This document shows, piece by piece, positions 7,879 to 16,229 of a stretch of DNA of 64,000 nucleotides; positions within the stretch are counted from its first letter, which is position 1; each line of letters opens with the position of its first letter. The notes under the pieces are model-generated. The model was not told where the DNA came from. It saw nothing but the letters and a program-made list of their open reading frames with translations, and searched no databases. Position numbers and translations under genes: made by a program. The stretch is from Streptomyces lincolnensis. GTDB lineage: Bacteria > Actinomycetota > Actinomycetes > Streptomycetales > Streptomycetaceae. The stretch is from assembly GCF_021173675.1 (NCBI RefSeq), contig NZ_JAIHON010000011.1, forward strand, positions 186,001 to 250,000, given 5' to 3'.

Positions 7879-9309
7879 ATGACACTTCGCGCATTTATGC
7901 AGAGGCTCGCGAAAAGGATTGCGTGTCTGCTGGTTTTCGTTCTTGTCCTGAGCGGATGCAGCAGAGACGCACAATTGTTCGCCGTGAAGGCGGTCGCCGC
8001 GGGCGTCCCGTCGCTGGCGCCGTTCTTCGACGAACGCAGCGGACTGGGCCGGGACGCCCAGGTCCGGCCGCGGGCCGCGCCCGGCGGGCTCCAGCAGGGC
8101 GACACACCGGGCCTGTACGGGGGTTCGAAGCAGCCGACGATCTGTGACGTCGACAAGCTGGAGGACTTCCTCACCGACCCCGTGAACGAATCGAAGGCAC
8201 AGGCGTGGGCCCGTGCCCTGGACATCACCACGGACCGGATTCCGGGCTATCTGGAACTCCTCACACCTGTTCTGCTGCGTCACGACACTCTCGTCAAGAA
8301 CCACGACTACAAAAAGGGAAAGGCCGTCCCGTACAACTCGCTGCTCCAGTCGGGAATCGCGATTCTCGTGGATCGGCAGGGCCTTCCCGCCGTGAAGTGT
8401 TCGTGCGGAAATCCGCTGCGGCCTTTCGAGGGCGACACGACGAAGATCGCCGTCGAGTTCGAGGACGGCAACAAGAAGTGGCAGGGGTACGAGCGGGACG
8501 AGGTGGTGGCGGTGCGGCCGGCCACCCGGCCGCTGGCACGGCTCGCCCTGGTCGACGTCGAGGAACCGGAACGTGGCATCAACCGGCCGGTGGGTACGAC
8601 GGGTGAGGCCGACGGCACGTTCGACACCCGGGAGCGGCGCGCGGTGCCGGACCTCGCCGGGACGACGTTCGCGCAGGCGAGCCGTGAGCTGGCCGACACG
8701 GGCCTGGCGGCCGACTACGCCGGGCAGGGGCTGCCGCCGAACGGGGCCCGGGTCACGGCGTCCGACCCGCCGGCGGGCACCGAGCTGCGGTTCGGGCAGT
8801 ACGTGATGCTGAGCGTGGCCGGCAGCCCGACCGGGGAGACCTCCGTCGGGCCGCCCACTCCCCCGGCGCCCGGGTCCTCCGGGCCGACCACGACACCACC
8901 GCCCCCGCCGTCGAGCGGCGATCCCGGGCCGTCGACGCCCGCGCCTCCGCCCTCGTCCGGTACGGGCTCCGGCTCGGCGGGCTCCGAACCGCCCGAGTCC
9001 GACCGACCGCCGACGTCGAGCCCGCCGCCGAGCTCCGATCCGCCGCCGAGTCCGAATCCACCGCCCGGTTCCTCGTCCGGCGCGGGCCCGGAACCGCCTC
9101 CCTCCTCCGATCCCCCGGCCCCGCCGCCCTCCACGTCCGCCGCGCCGCCTCCGGAGACCACCTCCGCGCCACCCCCGGAGACCACCTCCGCGCCGCCACC
9201 GGAGACGACGGCGGCACCGCCCCCGGAGACGACCGCTGTGCCCCCGTCCGACACCCCGGTCACCAGCGCGCCGGGGAGCGACGAGCCGACCGTCGGCGCG
9301 CTCGCGTAG
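7879..9309 (+). CDS. PASTA-containing lipoprotein (DUF6777-like)
   Basis: The 476-residue protein has a lipoprotein signal peptide with lipobox LSGC (Cys27), so it should be anchored outside the membrane. Residues about 30-240 form an unrecognised domain with KCSCGNPLRPF and a typical WQGY segment; I recall this type as DUF6777. A PASTA-like domain follows at about 250-315 (VPDLAGTTFAQASREL and SDPPAGTELRFGQYV). The last 150 residues are Pro/Ser/Thr-rich with repeats of the form PPPETTSA, probably a cell-wall-spanning stalk. The start is the ATG preceded by GGGGGAG; an upstream ATG at 7852 is possible. A kinase gene follows after 29 bases. Confidence 0.75.
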   Translation: MTLRAFMQRLAKRIACLLVFVLVLSGCSRDAQLFAVKAVAAGVPSLAPFFDERSGLGRDAQVRPRAAPGGLQQGDTPGLYGGSKQPTICDVDKLEDFLTDPVNESKAQAWARALDITTDRIPGYLELLTPVLLRHDTLVKNHDYKKGKAVPYNSLLQSGIAILVDRQGLPAVKCSCGNPLRPFEGDTTKIAVEFEDGNKKWQGYERDEVVAVRPATRPLARLALVDVEEPERGINRPVGTTGEADGTFDTRERRAVPDLAGTTFAQASRELADTGLAADYAGQGLPPNGARVTASDPPAGTELRFGQYVMLSVAGSPTGETSVGPPTPPAPGSSGPTTTPPPPPSSGDPGPSTPAPPPSSGTGSGSAGSEPPESDRPPTSSPPPSSDPPPSPNPPPGSSSGAGPEPPPSSDPPAPPPSTSAAPPPETTSAPPPETTSAPPPETTAAPPPETTAVPPSDTPVTSAPGSDEPTVGALA

Positions 9310-9338
9310 CGCGGCCGCAGAACCCGGGAGTCGACCGG

Positions 9339-11255
9339 ATGCCTTCAGGAACCCCGACGTCGGGAGTGGGCCGGGTCATCGCCGGCCGTTACGTGCTGCT
9401 GAACCGGCTGGGCAGCGGCGGCATGGGCCATGTCTGGCTCGCCCACGACCAGCGACTGGCCTGCGAGGTCGCCCTCAAGGAGATCGTGTTCAGCGACCCG
9501 GCCGAGGCGGGCCCCGAGCGGGAGGCGCGGGTCGCGCGGGCCCGCGCCGAGGCCCGGCACGCGGCCGGGCTGCGCGGCCATCCGCACGTGGTGACCGTCC
9601 ACGACGTGCTGGAGCACGACGGGCTGCCGTGGATCGTCATGGAGTACGTGGCGGGCGCCGTCGACCTGCGCGACCTGGTCCGCACCCGGGGGCCGCTCGC
9701 CCCCGCCGAGTGCGCCCGGATCGGGCTGGCCGTGCTGGACGCGCTGACCGCCGGACACGAGCGGGGCGTGCTGCACCGGGACGTGAAACCGGCCAACATC
9801 CTGCTCGCCCCGGACCGCGGCGGGGCGCCGTACGGACGCGTCCTGCTGACCGACTACGGCATCTCCGTGCAGCCGGACGCCGGCGAGACGCGGTACACGC
9901 TGGCCTCGGTGCTCGTGGGCACCGCCGGGTATCTGGCGCCCGAGCGGGCCACGGGCGGGACGCCCACACCGGCCGCCGACCTGTTCTCGCTGGGCTGCAC
10001 GCTCTACCACGCGGTGGAGGGCGTGGGCCCGTTCGAGCGGGAGTCCCATCTCGCCGAGATCACCGCCGTGGTCATGGAGGAGCCCCGGCCGGCCGTGCGC
10101 GCCGGGGCGCTGGAGCCCGTGCTGCGGTCCCTGCTGGCGAAGGCTCCGGAGCATCGGCCCACCGCGGCCGAGGCGGAGGCCGCGCTGTCCCGGATCGTCA
10201 CCCCTCAGGCGGAGGCGGACGCCTACGCCCGTACCCAGACCGACCTGGGTTCGCAGCCGCCCTGGGGCGCCGTCCCCCCGCTCCCGTCCCCGCCTCCGGA
10301 ACGGCTCTCGCCGGGCGGTTCACACCCTCCCGGGGCGGCGCACCGCGTCGGGCCGAGCGCGGAGCCGTACGGCTTCGGGCCGCCCGTGGTGCCGCACCCC
10401 GTGCCACGCGGTCGGCGGCGTCGTGAGCGCTCGCGCGTCCTGCGTGCCGTCCTCGCCGGAGGGCTCGGGATGCTGCTGGCGCTGGGCGGGGTCTGGTACG
10501 CCGTGGCCCAGCGGGACGAAGGAGGCGGCGAGGGCGGCGGGAGCGGGCCGCCGTACGGCGAAAACGTCGGGCTGGCCAAGGCGCTGCGGGAGGGCGACTG
10601 CGTCCTCGCGGACTGGGCGGGCGCCCGCTTCCAGGGTGTGCCCCGGCTGTCCGTGGACCCCAGCTGTGGCGGCCGGGCGGTACCGGACGGGCAGGTGATG
10701 GCGCTCGTGGAGGCCGCGTCCGCGGACGAGGCGCGGCGGCTGGGGCCGGCCCGGTGCGAGGAGCGGACGCGGGAGCTGCGGGACAGGCTGGCCGATGTGC
10801 GCGCGCTGGCCGTGGTGCCGACCGCGGACGGGTTCCGGACCGCCGGGCGGCGCACCGCCTGTCTGGTGCTGGGCACCCACGGGCCGGTGTACGGGCCGCT
10901 CGGCCGGCACCGTGAGCTCGGTTCGGCCTTCGCGGACACCGCGACCATGCAGCGGCGGGACTGTCTGGAGGTGCCGTCGAACCGGATCGCCCGGCTGGTC
11001 TCCTGCGACGGGCCGCACGACGAGGTGGTGCTCGGGTTCACCCGGCTGGGCGCCGACGTGCCGTTCGGCCGGGCGCGTACGCAGTCCGACCTGGCGTGCG
11101 GGCGGGAGGTGCCGCCGGGCGACTTCGGATTCGACCCGTCGGTGTACACCGCGGGCTCCTGGACGAGCCAGGGGCACTGGAAGAACGGCACACATTTCGT
11201 CGTGTGCACCGTTCGGAAGCAGAACGGGGGCACCATGGAGGGGGACAAACCATGA
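9339..11255 (+). CDS. Transmembrane serine/threonine protein kinase
   Basis: The 638-residue protein has a eukaryotic-type kinase domain at residues 17-285: glycine loop LGSGGMG, Lys48 in VALKEI, catalytic HRDVKPAN (Asp148), a DYG metal motif in place of DFG, and APE as APER. A Pro-rich linker leads to one membrane helix at about 368-390 after a basic stop, then a 245-residue extracellular domain with several cysteines and no PASTA repeat. It is preceded by a PASTA lipoprotein that could be its separate sensor, and followed by a 56-residue membrane peptide. The ATG follows CGGGAG. Confidence 0.93.
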   Translation: MPSGTPTSGVGRVIAGRYVLLNRLGSGGMGHVWLAHDQRLACEVALKEIVFSDPAEAGPEREARVARARAEARHAAGLRGHPHVVTVHDVLEHDGLPWIVMEYVAGAVDLRDLVRTRGPLAPAECARIGLAVLDALTAGHERGVLHRDVKPANILLAPDRGGAPYGRVLLTDYGISVQPDAGETRYTLASVLVGTAGYLAPERATGGTPTPAADLFSLGCTLYHAVEGVGPFERESHLAEITAVVMEEPRPAVRAGALEPVLRSLLAKAPEHRPTAAEAEAALSRIVTPQAEADAYARTQTDLGSQPPWGAVPPLPSPPPERLSPGGSHPPGAAHRVGPSAEPYGFGPPVVPHPVPRGRRRRERSRVLRAVLAGGLGMLLALGGVWYAVAQRDEGGGEGGGSGPPYGENVGLAKALREGDCVLADWAGARFQGVPRLSVDPSCGGRAVPDGQVMALVEAASADEARRLGPARCEERTRELRDRLADVRALAVVPTADGFRTAGRRTACLVLGTHGPVYGPLGRHRELGSAFADTATMQRRDCLEVPSNRIARLVSCDGPHDEVVLGFTRLGADVPFGRARTQSDLACGREVPPGDFGFDPSVYTAGSWTSQGHWKNGTHFVVCTVRKQNGGTMEGDKP

Positions 11256-11268
11256 GGAGGGTGTTGCG

Positions 11269-11439
11269 ATGCCCGGATCCACGGACAGCTCGACCAGGAC
11301 GATGGGGGTGCTCACCGTCGGCGGACTCGTCGCGGTGACGGCCTACACGGTGGCACTCGGCAGCAACGGCTGGCTGTGGTTCGGCTGGGTCGTGCTGGGT
11401 CTGATCACCCTGGGAATGGTGGCCACCCGCAGTACCTGA
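11269..11439 (+). CDS. Small membrane protein, 56 residues
   Basis: Thirteen bases after the kinase stop, an ATG with GAGGAGG upstream opens a 56-codon frame. The product has a short polar N-terminus (MPGSTDSSTRTM), two hydrophobic stretches at about 13-30 and 33-50 (the second rich in W and G), and a short basic end. It matches no family I recognise by name; small two-helix membrane peptides after kinases are common in Streptomyces. Spacing and the ribosome site argue that it is real and co-expressed with the kinase. Confidence 0.65.
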   Translation: MPGSTDSSTRTMGVLTVGGLVAVTAYTVALGSNGWLWFGWVVLGLITLGMVATRST

Positions 11440-11457
11440 GGTCCGCTCCCGGGACCT
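11439..11457. terminator. Short hairpin between convergent operons
   Basis: AGGTCC and GGACCT pair around GCTCCCG, between the stop of the small membrane protein and the stop of the minus-strand histidine kinase. The stem is only 6 bp, so its use as a shared terminator is uncertain. Confidence 0.35.
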
Positions 11458-11462
11458 GCGGC

Positions 11463-12680
11463 TCACTCCCGGGTGAGCCGTCCCGCCGAGTGCACGCCCG
11501 GCTGGTACTTGGGCAGCCGGGCGGTGACCTTCATACCGGCTCCCACAGCCGTCTCGATGACGAGGCCGTAGTCGTCGCCGTAGACCTGGCGGAGCCGGTC
11601 GTCGACGTTGGAGAGGCCGATGCCGCCCGACGGGCTGATCTCGCCGGCGAGGATGCGGCGCAGCAGGGCGGGGTCCATGCCGACGCCGTCGTCCTCGATG
11701 ACGACCAGGGCCTCGGCGCCGGCGTCCTGGGCGGTGATGCTGATGTGGCTCTTGCCTCCGGCGGAGACGGCCTTGCCCTCCAGGCCGTGCTTGACGGCGT
11801 TCTCGACGAGCGGCTGGAGGCAGAGGAAGGGCAGGGCGACCGGCAGCACCTCGGGGGCGATCTGGAGGGTGACCGAGAGGCGGTCGCCGAAGCGTGCCCG
11901 GACGAGCGCCAGGTAGTGGTCGATGGCGTGGAGTTCGTCGGCGAGGGTGGTGAAGTCGCCGTGCCTGCGGAACGAGTAGCGGGTGAAGTCGGCGAACTCC
12001 AGGAGCAGTTCGCGGGCGCGCTCGGGGTCGGTGCGGACGAACGAGGCGATCACCGCGAGCGAGTTGAAGATGAAGTGCGGGGAGATCTGGGCGCGCAGGG
12101 CCCTGATCTCGGCCTCGATCAGCCGGGTGCGGGACTGGTCGAGGTCGGCGAGTTCGAGCTGGACGGAGACCCAGCGGGCCACCTCTCCGGCCGCGCGGAC
12201 CAGGACGGCGGACTCGCGGGGCGCGCAGGCCACCAGGGCGCCGTGGACGCGGTCGTCGACGGTGAGCGGGGCGACGACCGCCCAGCGCACCGGGCAGTCG
12301 GGGGTGTCGCACGTCAGCCGGAAGGCCTCGCCCCGGCCGGTCTCCAGCGGGGCGGCGAGGCGTTCCATGATCTCGGTGCGGTGGTGGTCGCCGACGCCGT
12401 CCCAGACGAGGACGTCCTTCTGGTCGGTCAGGCACAGGGCGTCCGTGCCGAGCAGGGTGCGCAGTCGGCGGGCCGACTTGCGGGCGGTCTCCTCGGTCAG
12501 GCCCGCCCGCAGCGGGGGCGCGGCGAGGGAGGCGGTGTGCAGGGTCTCGAAGGTGGCGTGCTCGACGGGCGTGCCGAGGCCGCCGAGGTGCTGGGGGCGG
12601 GCGGTACGCCGGCCGAGCCAGAACCCGGCGGCGAGCAGGGGGAGGATCGCCACGCACAGGCCGGCGATGAATCCGCTCAT
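11463..12680 (-). CDS. LytS-type sensor histidine kinase
   Basis: The 405-residue protein has one N-terminal membrane helix (about residues 3-22), a GAF-like sensor region at 60-175, and a LytS/His_kinase domain with phosphoacceptor His202 in AQISPHFIFNSL. The ATPase domain shows the N-box (CLQPLVENAVKHGLE) and G-boxes (EDDGVGMD, GIGLSNV). It lacks the multi-helix 5TM-LYT domain of LytS and BtsS, so sensing may be cytosolic. The start ATG overlaps the symporter stop by 4 bases. It is the last gene of an operon whose first gene is a LytTR response regulator, its obvious partner. Confidence 0.93.
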   Translation of the reverse strand: MSGFIAGLCVAILPLLAAGFWLGRRTARPQHLGGLGTPVEHATFETLHTASLAAPPLRAGLTEETARKSARRLRTLLGTDALCLTDQKDVLVWDGVGDHHRTEIMERLAAPLETGRGEAFRLTCDTPDCPVRWAVVAPLTVDDRVHGALVACAPRESAVLVRAAGEVARWVSVQLELADLDQSRTRLIEAEIRALRAQISPHFIFNSLAVIASFVRTDPERARELLLEFADFTRYSFRRHGDFTTLADELHAIDHYLALVRARFGDRLSVTLQIAPEVLPVALPFLCLQPLVENAVKHGLEGKAVSAGGKSHISITAQDAGAEALVVIEDDGVGMDPALLRRILAGEISPSGGIGLSNVDDRLRQVYGDDYGLVIETAVGAGMKVTARLPKYQPGVHSAGRLTRE

Positions 12681-14389
12681 GCCTTCACCTCCGCCCGGAG
12701 TTCCTCCGGCAGATGGAAGCGGGCCAGGATGGCCGCCGTCCCCGCCGGTACGCGCCCCGCCGTCGCCAGGGACACCAGCATCATGGTGAGGAAGCCCAGC
12801 GGCACCGACCAGAGCGCGGGCCAGGCGAGCAGGGCGTGCAGCGAGCCCGTGCCGGGGAAACCGGCCATGGTCGCGGCCACGGCGAGGAAGGCGGAGCCGC
12901 CGCCCACCAGCATGCCCGCGGCGGCTCCGGGCGGGGTCAGCCGGCGCCACCAGATGCCGAGCACGAGCAGCGGGCAGAACGACGAGGCCGACACGGCGAA
13001 GGCCAGTCCCACCGCGTCGGCGACCGGGAGCCCGCCCACCAGCATGCTCGCCGCGAGCGGCACCACCATGGCGAGCACCGTGCCGAGCCGGAAGTGCCGT
13101 ACCCCGCGCGAGGGCAGCACGTCCTGGGTGAGCACGCCCGCGACGGCCATGGTCAGCCCCGAGGCCGTGGAGAGGAAGGCGGCGAAGGCCCCGCCCGCCA
13201 CCAGCGCGCCGAGCAGGTCGCCGCCGAGGCCGCCGATCACCCGCTCGGGCAGCAGCAGGACGGCGGCGTCCGCGTCCCCGGTGAGGGTGAGTTCGGGGGC
13301 GTAGATCCGGCCGAGGGCGCCGTACACGGGTGGCAGCAGGTAGAAGGCGCCGATCAGGCCGAGGACGGCCACCGTGGTGCGGCGGGCGGCGACGCCGTGG
13401 GGACTGGTGTAGAAGCGGACGACGACGTGGGGCAGGCCCATGGTGCCGAGGAAGGTGGCGAGGATCAGGCCGTAGGTGGCGTACAGGGGCCGTTCCTCGC
13501 GGCTGGTGGCCAGGGAGGTCGACATGCCGCCGTTGGTGCCGCGGTCGGCGACCGGGACGGCGGCCCCCTTGTCGAAGGTCAGCCGGGTGCCCTGCTCGAT
13601 GCGGTGCGTGCCGGCGGGCAGGCGCAGCCGGTCCTCGTCGTGCGGGCGGCCGTCGATCGTGCCGTTCACCGTGACCGTGAGCGGTGCGTCGAGCTTGAGG
13701 TCCAGGCTCGTGTCGACGCGGACCTCGCGCTGCTCGCGGAAGGCGGCCGGTTCCTCGAAGGCGTGCCGGGGGGCTCCGTCGCCCTGCCAGGCGAGGATCA
13801 GGAAGAGGGCGGGGACCAGCAGGGCGGTGAGCTTGAGCCAGTACTGGAAGGCCTGGACGAAGGTGATGCTGCGCATGCCCCCGGCGGCGACGGTGGCGAC
13901 CACGACGGCCGCCACGATCACCCCGCCGAGCCAGCCGGGCGCCCCGGTCAGCACGGTCAGCGTCAGTCCGGCGCCCTGGAGCTGGGGCAGCAGGTAGAGC
14001 CAGCCGACACCGACGACGAAGGCGCCCGCGAGCCGTCGCACCGCCTGGGAGGCGAGCCGGGCCTCGGCGAAGTCGGGCAGCGTGTAGGCGCCGGAGCGGC
14101 GCAGCGGGGCGGCGACGAACAGCAGCAGGACCAGGTAGCCGGCGGTGTAGCCGACCGGGTACCAGAGCATGTCCGGGCCCTGCACGAGGACCAGTCCCGC
14201 GATGCCGAGGAAGGAGGCGGCGGAGAGGTACTCGCCGCTGATGGCGGCGGCGTTGAGGCGGGGGCCGACGGTGCGGGAGGCGACGTAGAAGTCCGAGGTG
14301 GTGCGGGAGATGCGCAGGCCGAAGGCGCCGACGAGGACGGTGGCGACGACGACGAGGGCGACGGCGGGGACGGCGTAGCCGGAGTTCAT
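12677..14389 (-). CDS. Sodium/solute symporter (SSS family)
   Basis: This 570-residue transporter has about 13 membrane segments and the SSS signature features near ISGEYLSAASFLGIAG and GMRSITFVQAFQYWLK, closest in style to ActP/MctP monocarboxylate symporters. Unusually, residues about 203-305 form a long hydrophilic insertion between two membrane helices, with predicted beta-rich sequence (LDAPLTVTVNGTIDG). It is co-transcribed with a small DUF485-like protein, as actP is with yjcH, and with a LytS/LytTR pair. The substrate may be a short carboxylate such as pyruvate or acetate; this is inference from family and context. Confidence 0.92.
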   Translation of the reverse strand: MNSGYAVPAVALVVVATVLVGAFGLRISRTTSDFYVASRTVGPRLNAAAISGEYLSAASFLGIAGLVLVQGPDMLWYPVGYTAGYLVLLLFVAAPLRRSGAYTLPDFAEARLASQAVRRLAGAFVVGVGWLYLLPQLQGAGLTLTVLTGAPGWLGGVIVAAVVVATVAAGGMRSITFVQAFQYWLKLTALLVPALFLILAWQGDGAPRHAFEEPAAFREQREVRVDTSLDLKLDAPLTVTVNGTIDGRPHDEDRLRLPAGTHRIEQGTRLTFDKGAAVPVADRGTNGGMSTSLATSREERPLYATYGLILATFLGTMGLPHVVVRFYTSPHGVAARRTTVAVLGLIGAFYLLPPVYGALGRIYAPELTLTGDADAAVLLLPERVIGGLGGDLLGALVAGGAFAAFLSTASGLTMAVAGVLTQDVLPSRGVRHFRLGTVLAMVVPLAASMLVGGLPVADAVGLAFAVSASSFCPLLVLGIWWRRLTPPGAAAGMLVGGGSAFLAVAATMAGFPGTGSLHALLAWPALWSVPLGFLTMMLVSLATAGRVPAGTAAILARFHLPEELRAEVKA

Positions 14390-14411
14390 GTGCCTGTTCC
14401 TGTGTGTGCCG

Positions 14412-14777
14412 TCATCGGTCTTCGACCAGGCGCACGAAGTCCCGCTCGTTGCGTTCGGCGCGGCGCACGAACCAGCGGGCGAGCAGGACCATGGGGGCGT
14501 AGAGGCCGAAGCCGAGGACGGCCCATTCGAGGCGGCGGGACTCGGGCATCGCCGCGAAGAGCAGCGGCAGCGGGCCGATGAGCAGGGCGAGGAAGGCGAA
14601 CACGGCGAGGGCGGCGCGCAGTTGGGTGCGCATCAGGGAGCGGACGTAGGTGTGGCCGAGGGTGGTCTGCTCGTCGATCTCGGTGCGGGGCCGGTAGTAG
14701 CCGGAGATCGGGCGGGTGCGGCGGGGCGGGCCGGTGACGACGACCCGGCGTTCGGTGGGGTTCTGGGGCACCGTCAC
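14412..14777 (-). CDS. Small membrane protein, DUF485-like
   Basis: The 121-residue protein has a basic N-terminus with GYYRPRTEID, two membrane helices at about 52-73 and 84-102, and a charged end. Proteins of this layout lie next to acetate-type symporters (YjcH/DUF485), and here the symporter starts 22 bases downstream. The GTG start overlaps the stop of the response regulator (GTGA). A role as accessory subunit or stabiliser of the symporter is likely but inferred. Confidence 0.82.
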   Translation of the reverse strand: MTVPQNPTERRVVVTGPPRRTRPISGYYRPRTEIDEQTTLGHTYVRSLMRTQLRAALAVFAFLALLIGPLPLLFAAMPESRRLEWAVLGFGLYAPMVLLARWFVRRAERNERDFVRLVEDR

Positions 14778-15523
14778 GACCTCCTCATCAGCAGGTCCCG
14801 CAGCTCGCGGGCGTGGCGGCGGCTGACCTGGAGCTCCTCGGAGCCGACCAGGACGCTCACCGTACCCGCGTCCAGGCGGAGCTCGCCGACGTGGCGCAGG
14901 GAGACCAGGTGGCGGCGGTGGATGCGGACGAAGCCCCGGGAGCGCCAGCGCTCCTCCAGGGTGGACAGCGGGATCCGGACGAGATGGCTGCCCCGGTCGG
15001 TGTGCAGCCGGGCGTAGTCGCCCTGGGCCTCGACGTGGGTGATGTCGTCCACGGAGACGAACCGGGTCACGCCGCCGAGCTCGACGGGTATGTGGTCGGG
15101 GTCGGGTTCGTGCACGGGGATGCGCGGTGCGCTGTCGAGGCGTTCGGCGGCCCGCCGGACGGCCTCGGCGAGGCGCTCCTTGCGTACCGGTTTCAGGACG
15201 TAGTCGACGGCCTTGAGGTCGAAGGCCTGGACGGCGAAGTCCTCGTGGGCGGTGACGAACACGACGAGCGGCGGCTGGGCGAACCCGGTGAGCAGCCGGG
15301 CGAGGTCGAGGCCGTCGAGGCCGGGCATGTTGATGTCGAGGAAGACGACGTCGATCGCCTCCGGCCCGTCCGGCCCCGACTCCAGCGCGCGGTTGATGCG
15401 GCGCAGCGCCTCGGTGGCGTCGCCGGCACCCTCCGCGCTGCCGACGCGGGGATCGGCGTGCAGGAGGTAGAGCAGCTCCTCCAGCGAGGGGCGTTCGTCG
15501 TCGACAGCCAGGGCGCGCAGCAT
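14774..15523 (-). CDS. LytTR-family response regulator
   Basis: The 249-residue protein has a receiver domain at 1-125 with the acidic pair DDE, phosphoacceptor Asp63 in FLDINMPG, and Lys111 in YVLKPV. The C-terminal LytTR DNA-binding domain is at about 150-249 (ITHVEAQGDYARLHT and FVRIHRRHLV). It is the first gene of the operon with DUF485 protein, symporter and LytS-type kinase. The start MLRALAVDDE is chosen by homology; the ribosome site is weak. Like BtsR or LytR it probably activates the transporter genes, but here it lies in the same transcript, giving autoregulation. Confidence 0.93.
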   Translation of the reverse strand: MLRALAVDDERPSLEELLYLLHADPRVGSAEGAGDATEALRRINRALESGPDGPEAIDVVFLDINMPGLDGLDLARLLTGFAQPPLVVFVTAHEDFAVQAFDLKAVDYVLKPVRKERLAEAVRRAAERLDSAPRIPVHEPDPDHIPVELGGVTRFVSVDDITHVEAQGDYARLHTDRGSHLVRIPLSTLEERWRSRGFVRIHRRHLVSLRHVGELRLDAGTVSVLVGSEELQVSRRHARELRDLLMRRS

Positions 15524-15601
15524 GAACCCGGAGTGTAGGAGTAATTCGTACGCATGCACACGTGCCGGGGTGCGGGCGCCCGCGCTGGATACAGTGCCGG
15601 C

Positions 15602-16105
15602 ATGAACAGCAGGCCCACGCCGTTCGACGAGCTCGACCGGAAGATCCTCACCGCGCTGATGGCGAACGCCCGGACCAGCTTCGCGGAGATCGGCGCGGTG
15701 GTGGGGCTGTCCTCGACGGCGGTCAAGCGACGGGTGGACCGGCTGCGGGACACCGGCGTGATCACCGGGTTCACGGCGACGGTGAAGCCCTCGGCGCTGG
15801 GCTGGCGCACGGAGGCGTACGTCGAGGTGTACTGCGAGGGCGCGGCCCCGCCGCGGCGGCTCGCGGAGGTCGTCCGCAACCATCCGGAGATCACCGCGGC
15901 GATGACGGTGACCGGTGGCGCGGACGCGCTGCTGCACGTGCGGGCGCGGGACGTGGAGCACTTCGAGGAGGTGCTGGAGCGGATCCGGGTGGAGCCGTTC
16001 ATCCGGAAGACGATCAGCGTGATGGTGCTGTCCCACCTCCTCCCGGAAAGCCCCGAGGCGGGCGCCAGCCAGCCCGCGCCCGTCGACGCAACAGAACTGC
16101 GCTGA
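15602..16105 (+). CDS. Lrp/AsnC-family regulator
   Basis: The 167-residue protein has an AsnC-type helix-turn-helix at residues 8-55 (LDRKILTALMANARTSFAEI, then STAVKRRVDRL) and a RAM ligand-binding domain at about 65-145. Such regulators respond to amino acids. It lies 124 bp upstream of the dimethylargininase and ornithine aminotransferase genes on the same strand, so control by arginine or ornithine is a reasonable inference. It is divergent from the LytTR operon with 78 bp between starts. The start ATG at 15602 gives the family length. Confidence 0.92.
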   Translation: MNSRPTPFDELDRKILTALMANARTSFAEIGAVVGLSSTAVKRRVDRLRDTGVITGFTATVKPSALGWRTEAYVEVYCEGAAPPRRLAEVVRNHPEITAAMTVTGGADALLHVRARDVEHFEEVLERIRVEPFIRKTISVMVLSHLLPESPEAGASQPAPVDATELR

Positions 16106-16117
16106 GCGGGCCGAACA

Positions 16118-16208
16118 CGCAGCGTTCCTGCGCGGACACGCAATCCTTGTTCCTTGTCGGGCCTCTCGGTCAGTTTCTACCGTGGTGTCAACCCTCAGTC
16201 GACACCAC
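16118..16208. promoter_or_regulatory. Inverted repeats upstream of ddaH
   Basis: CGCAG-CGTTC-CTGCG (16118-16132) and GTGGTGTC/GACACCAC with an 11-base spacer (16182-16189 and 16201-16208) lie between the AsnC gene and ddaH. The second ends 21 bases before the ddaH start. Either could be the AsnC operator or, for the second, an RNA hairpin. Confidence 0.5.
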
Positions 16209-16229
16209 AGGAAGCGGAGGAACCCCTCT

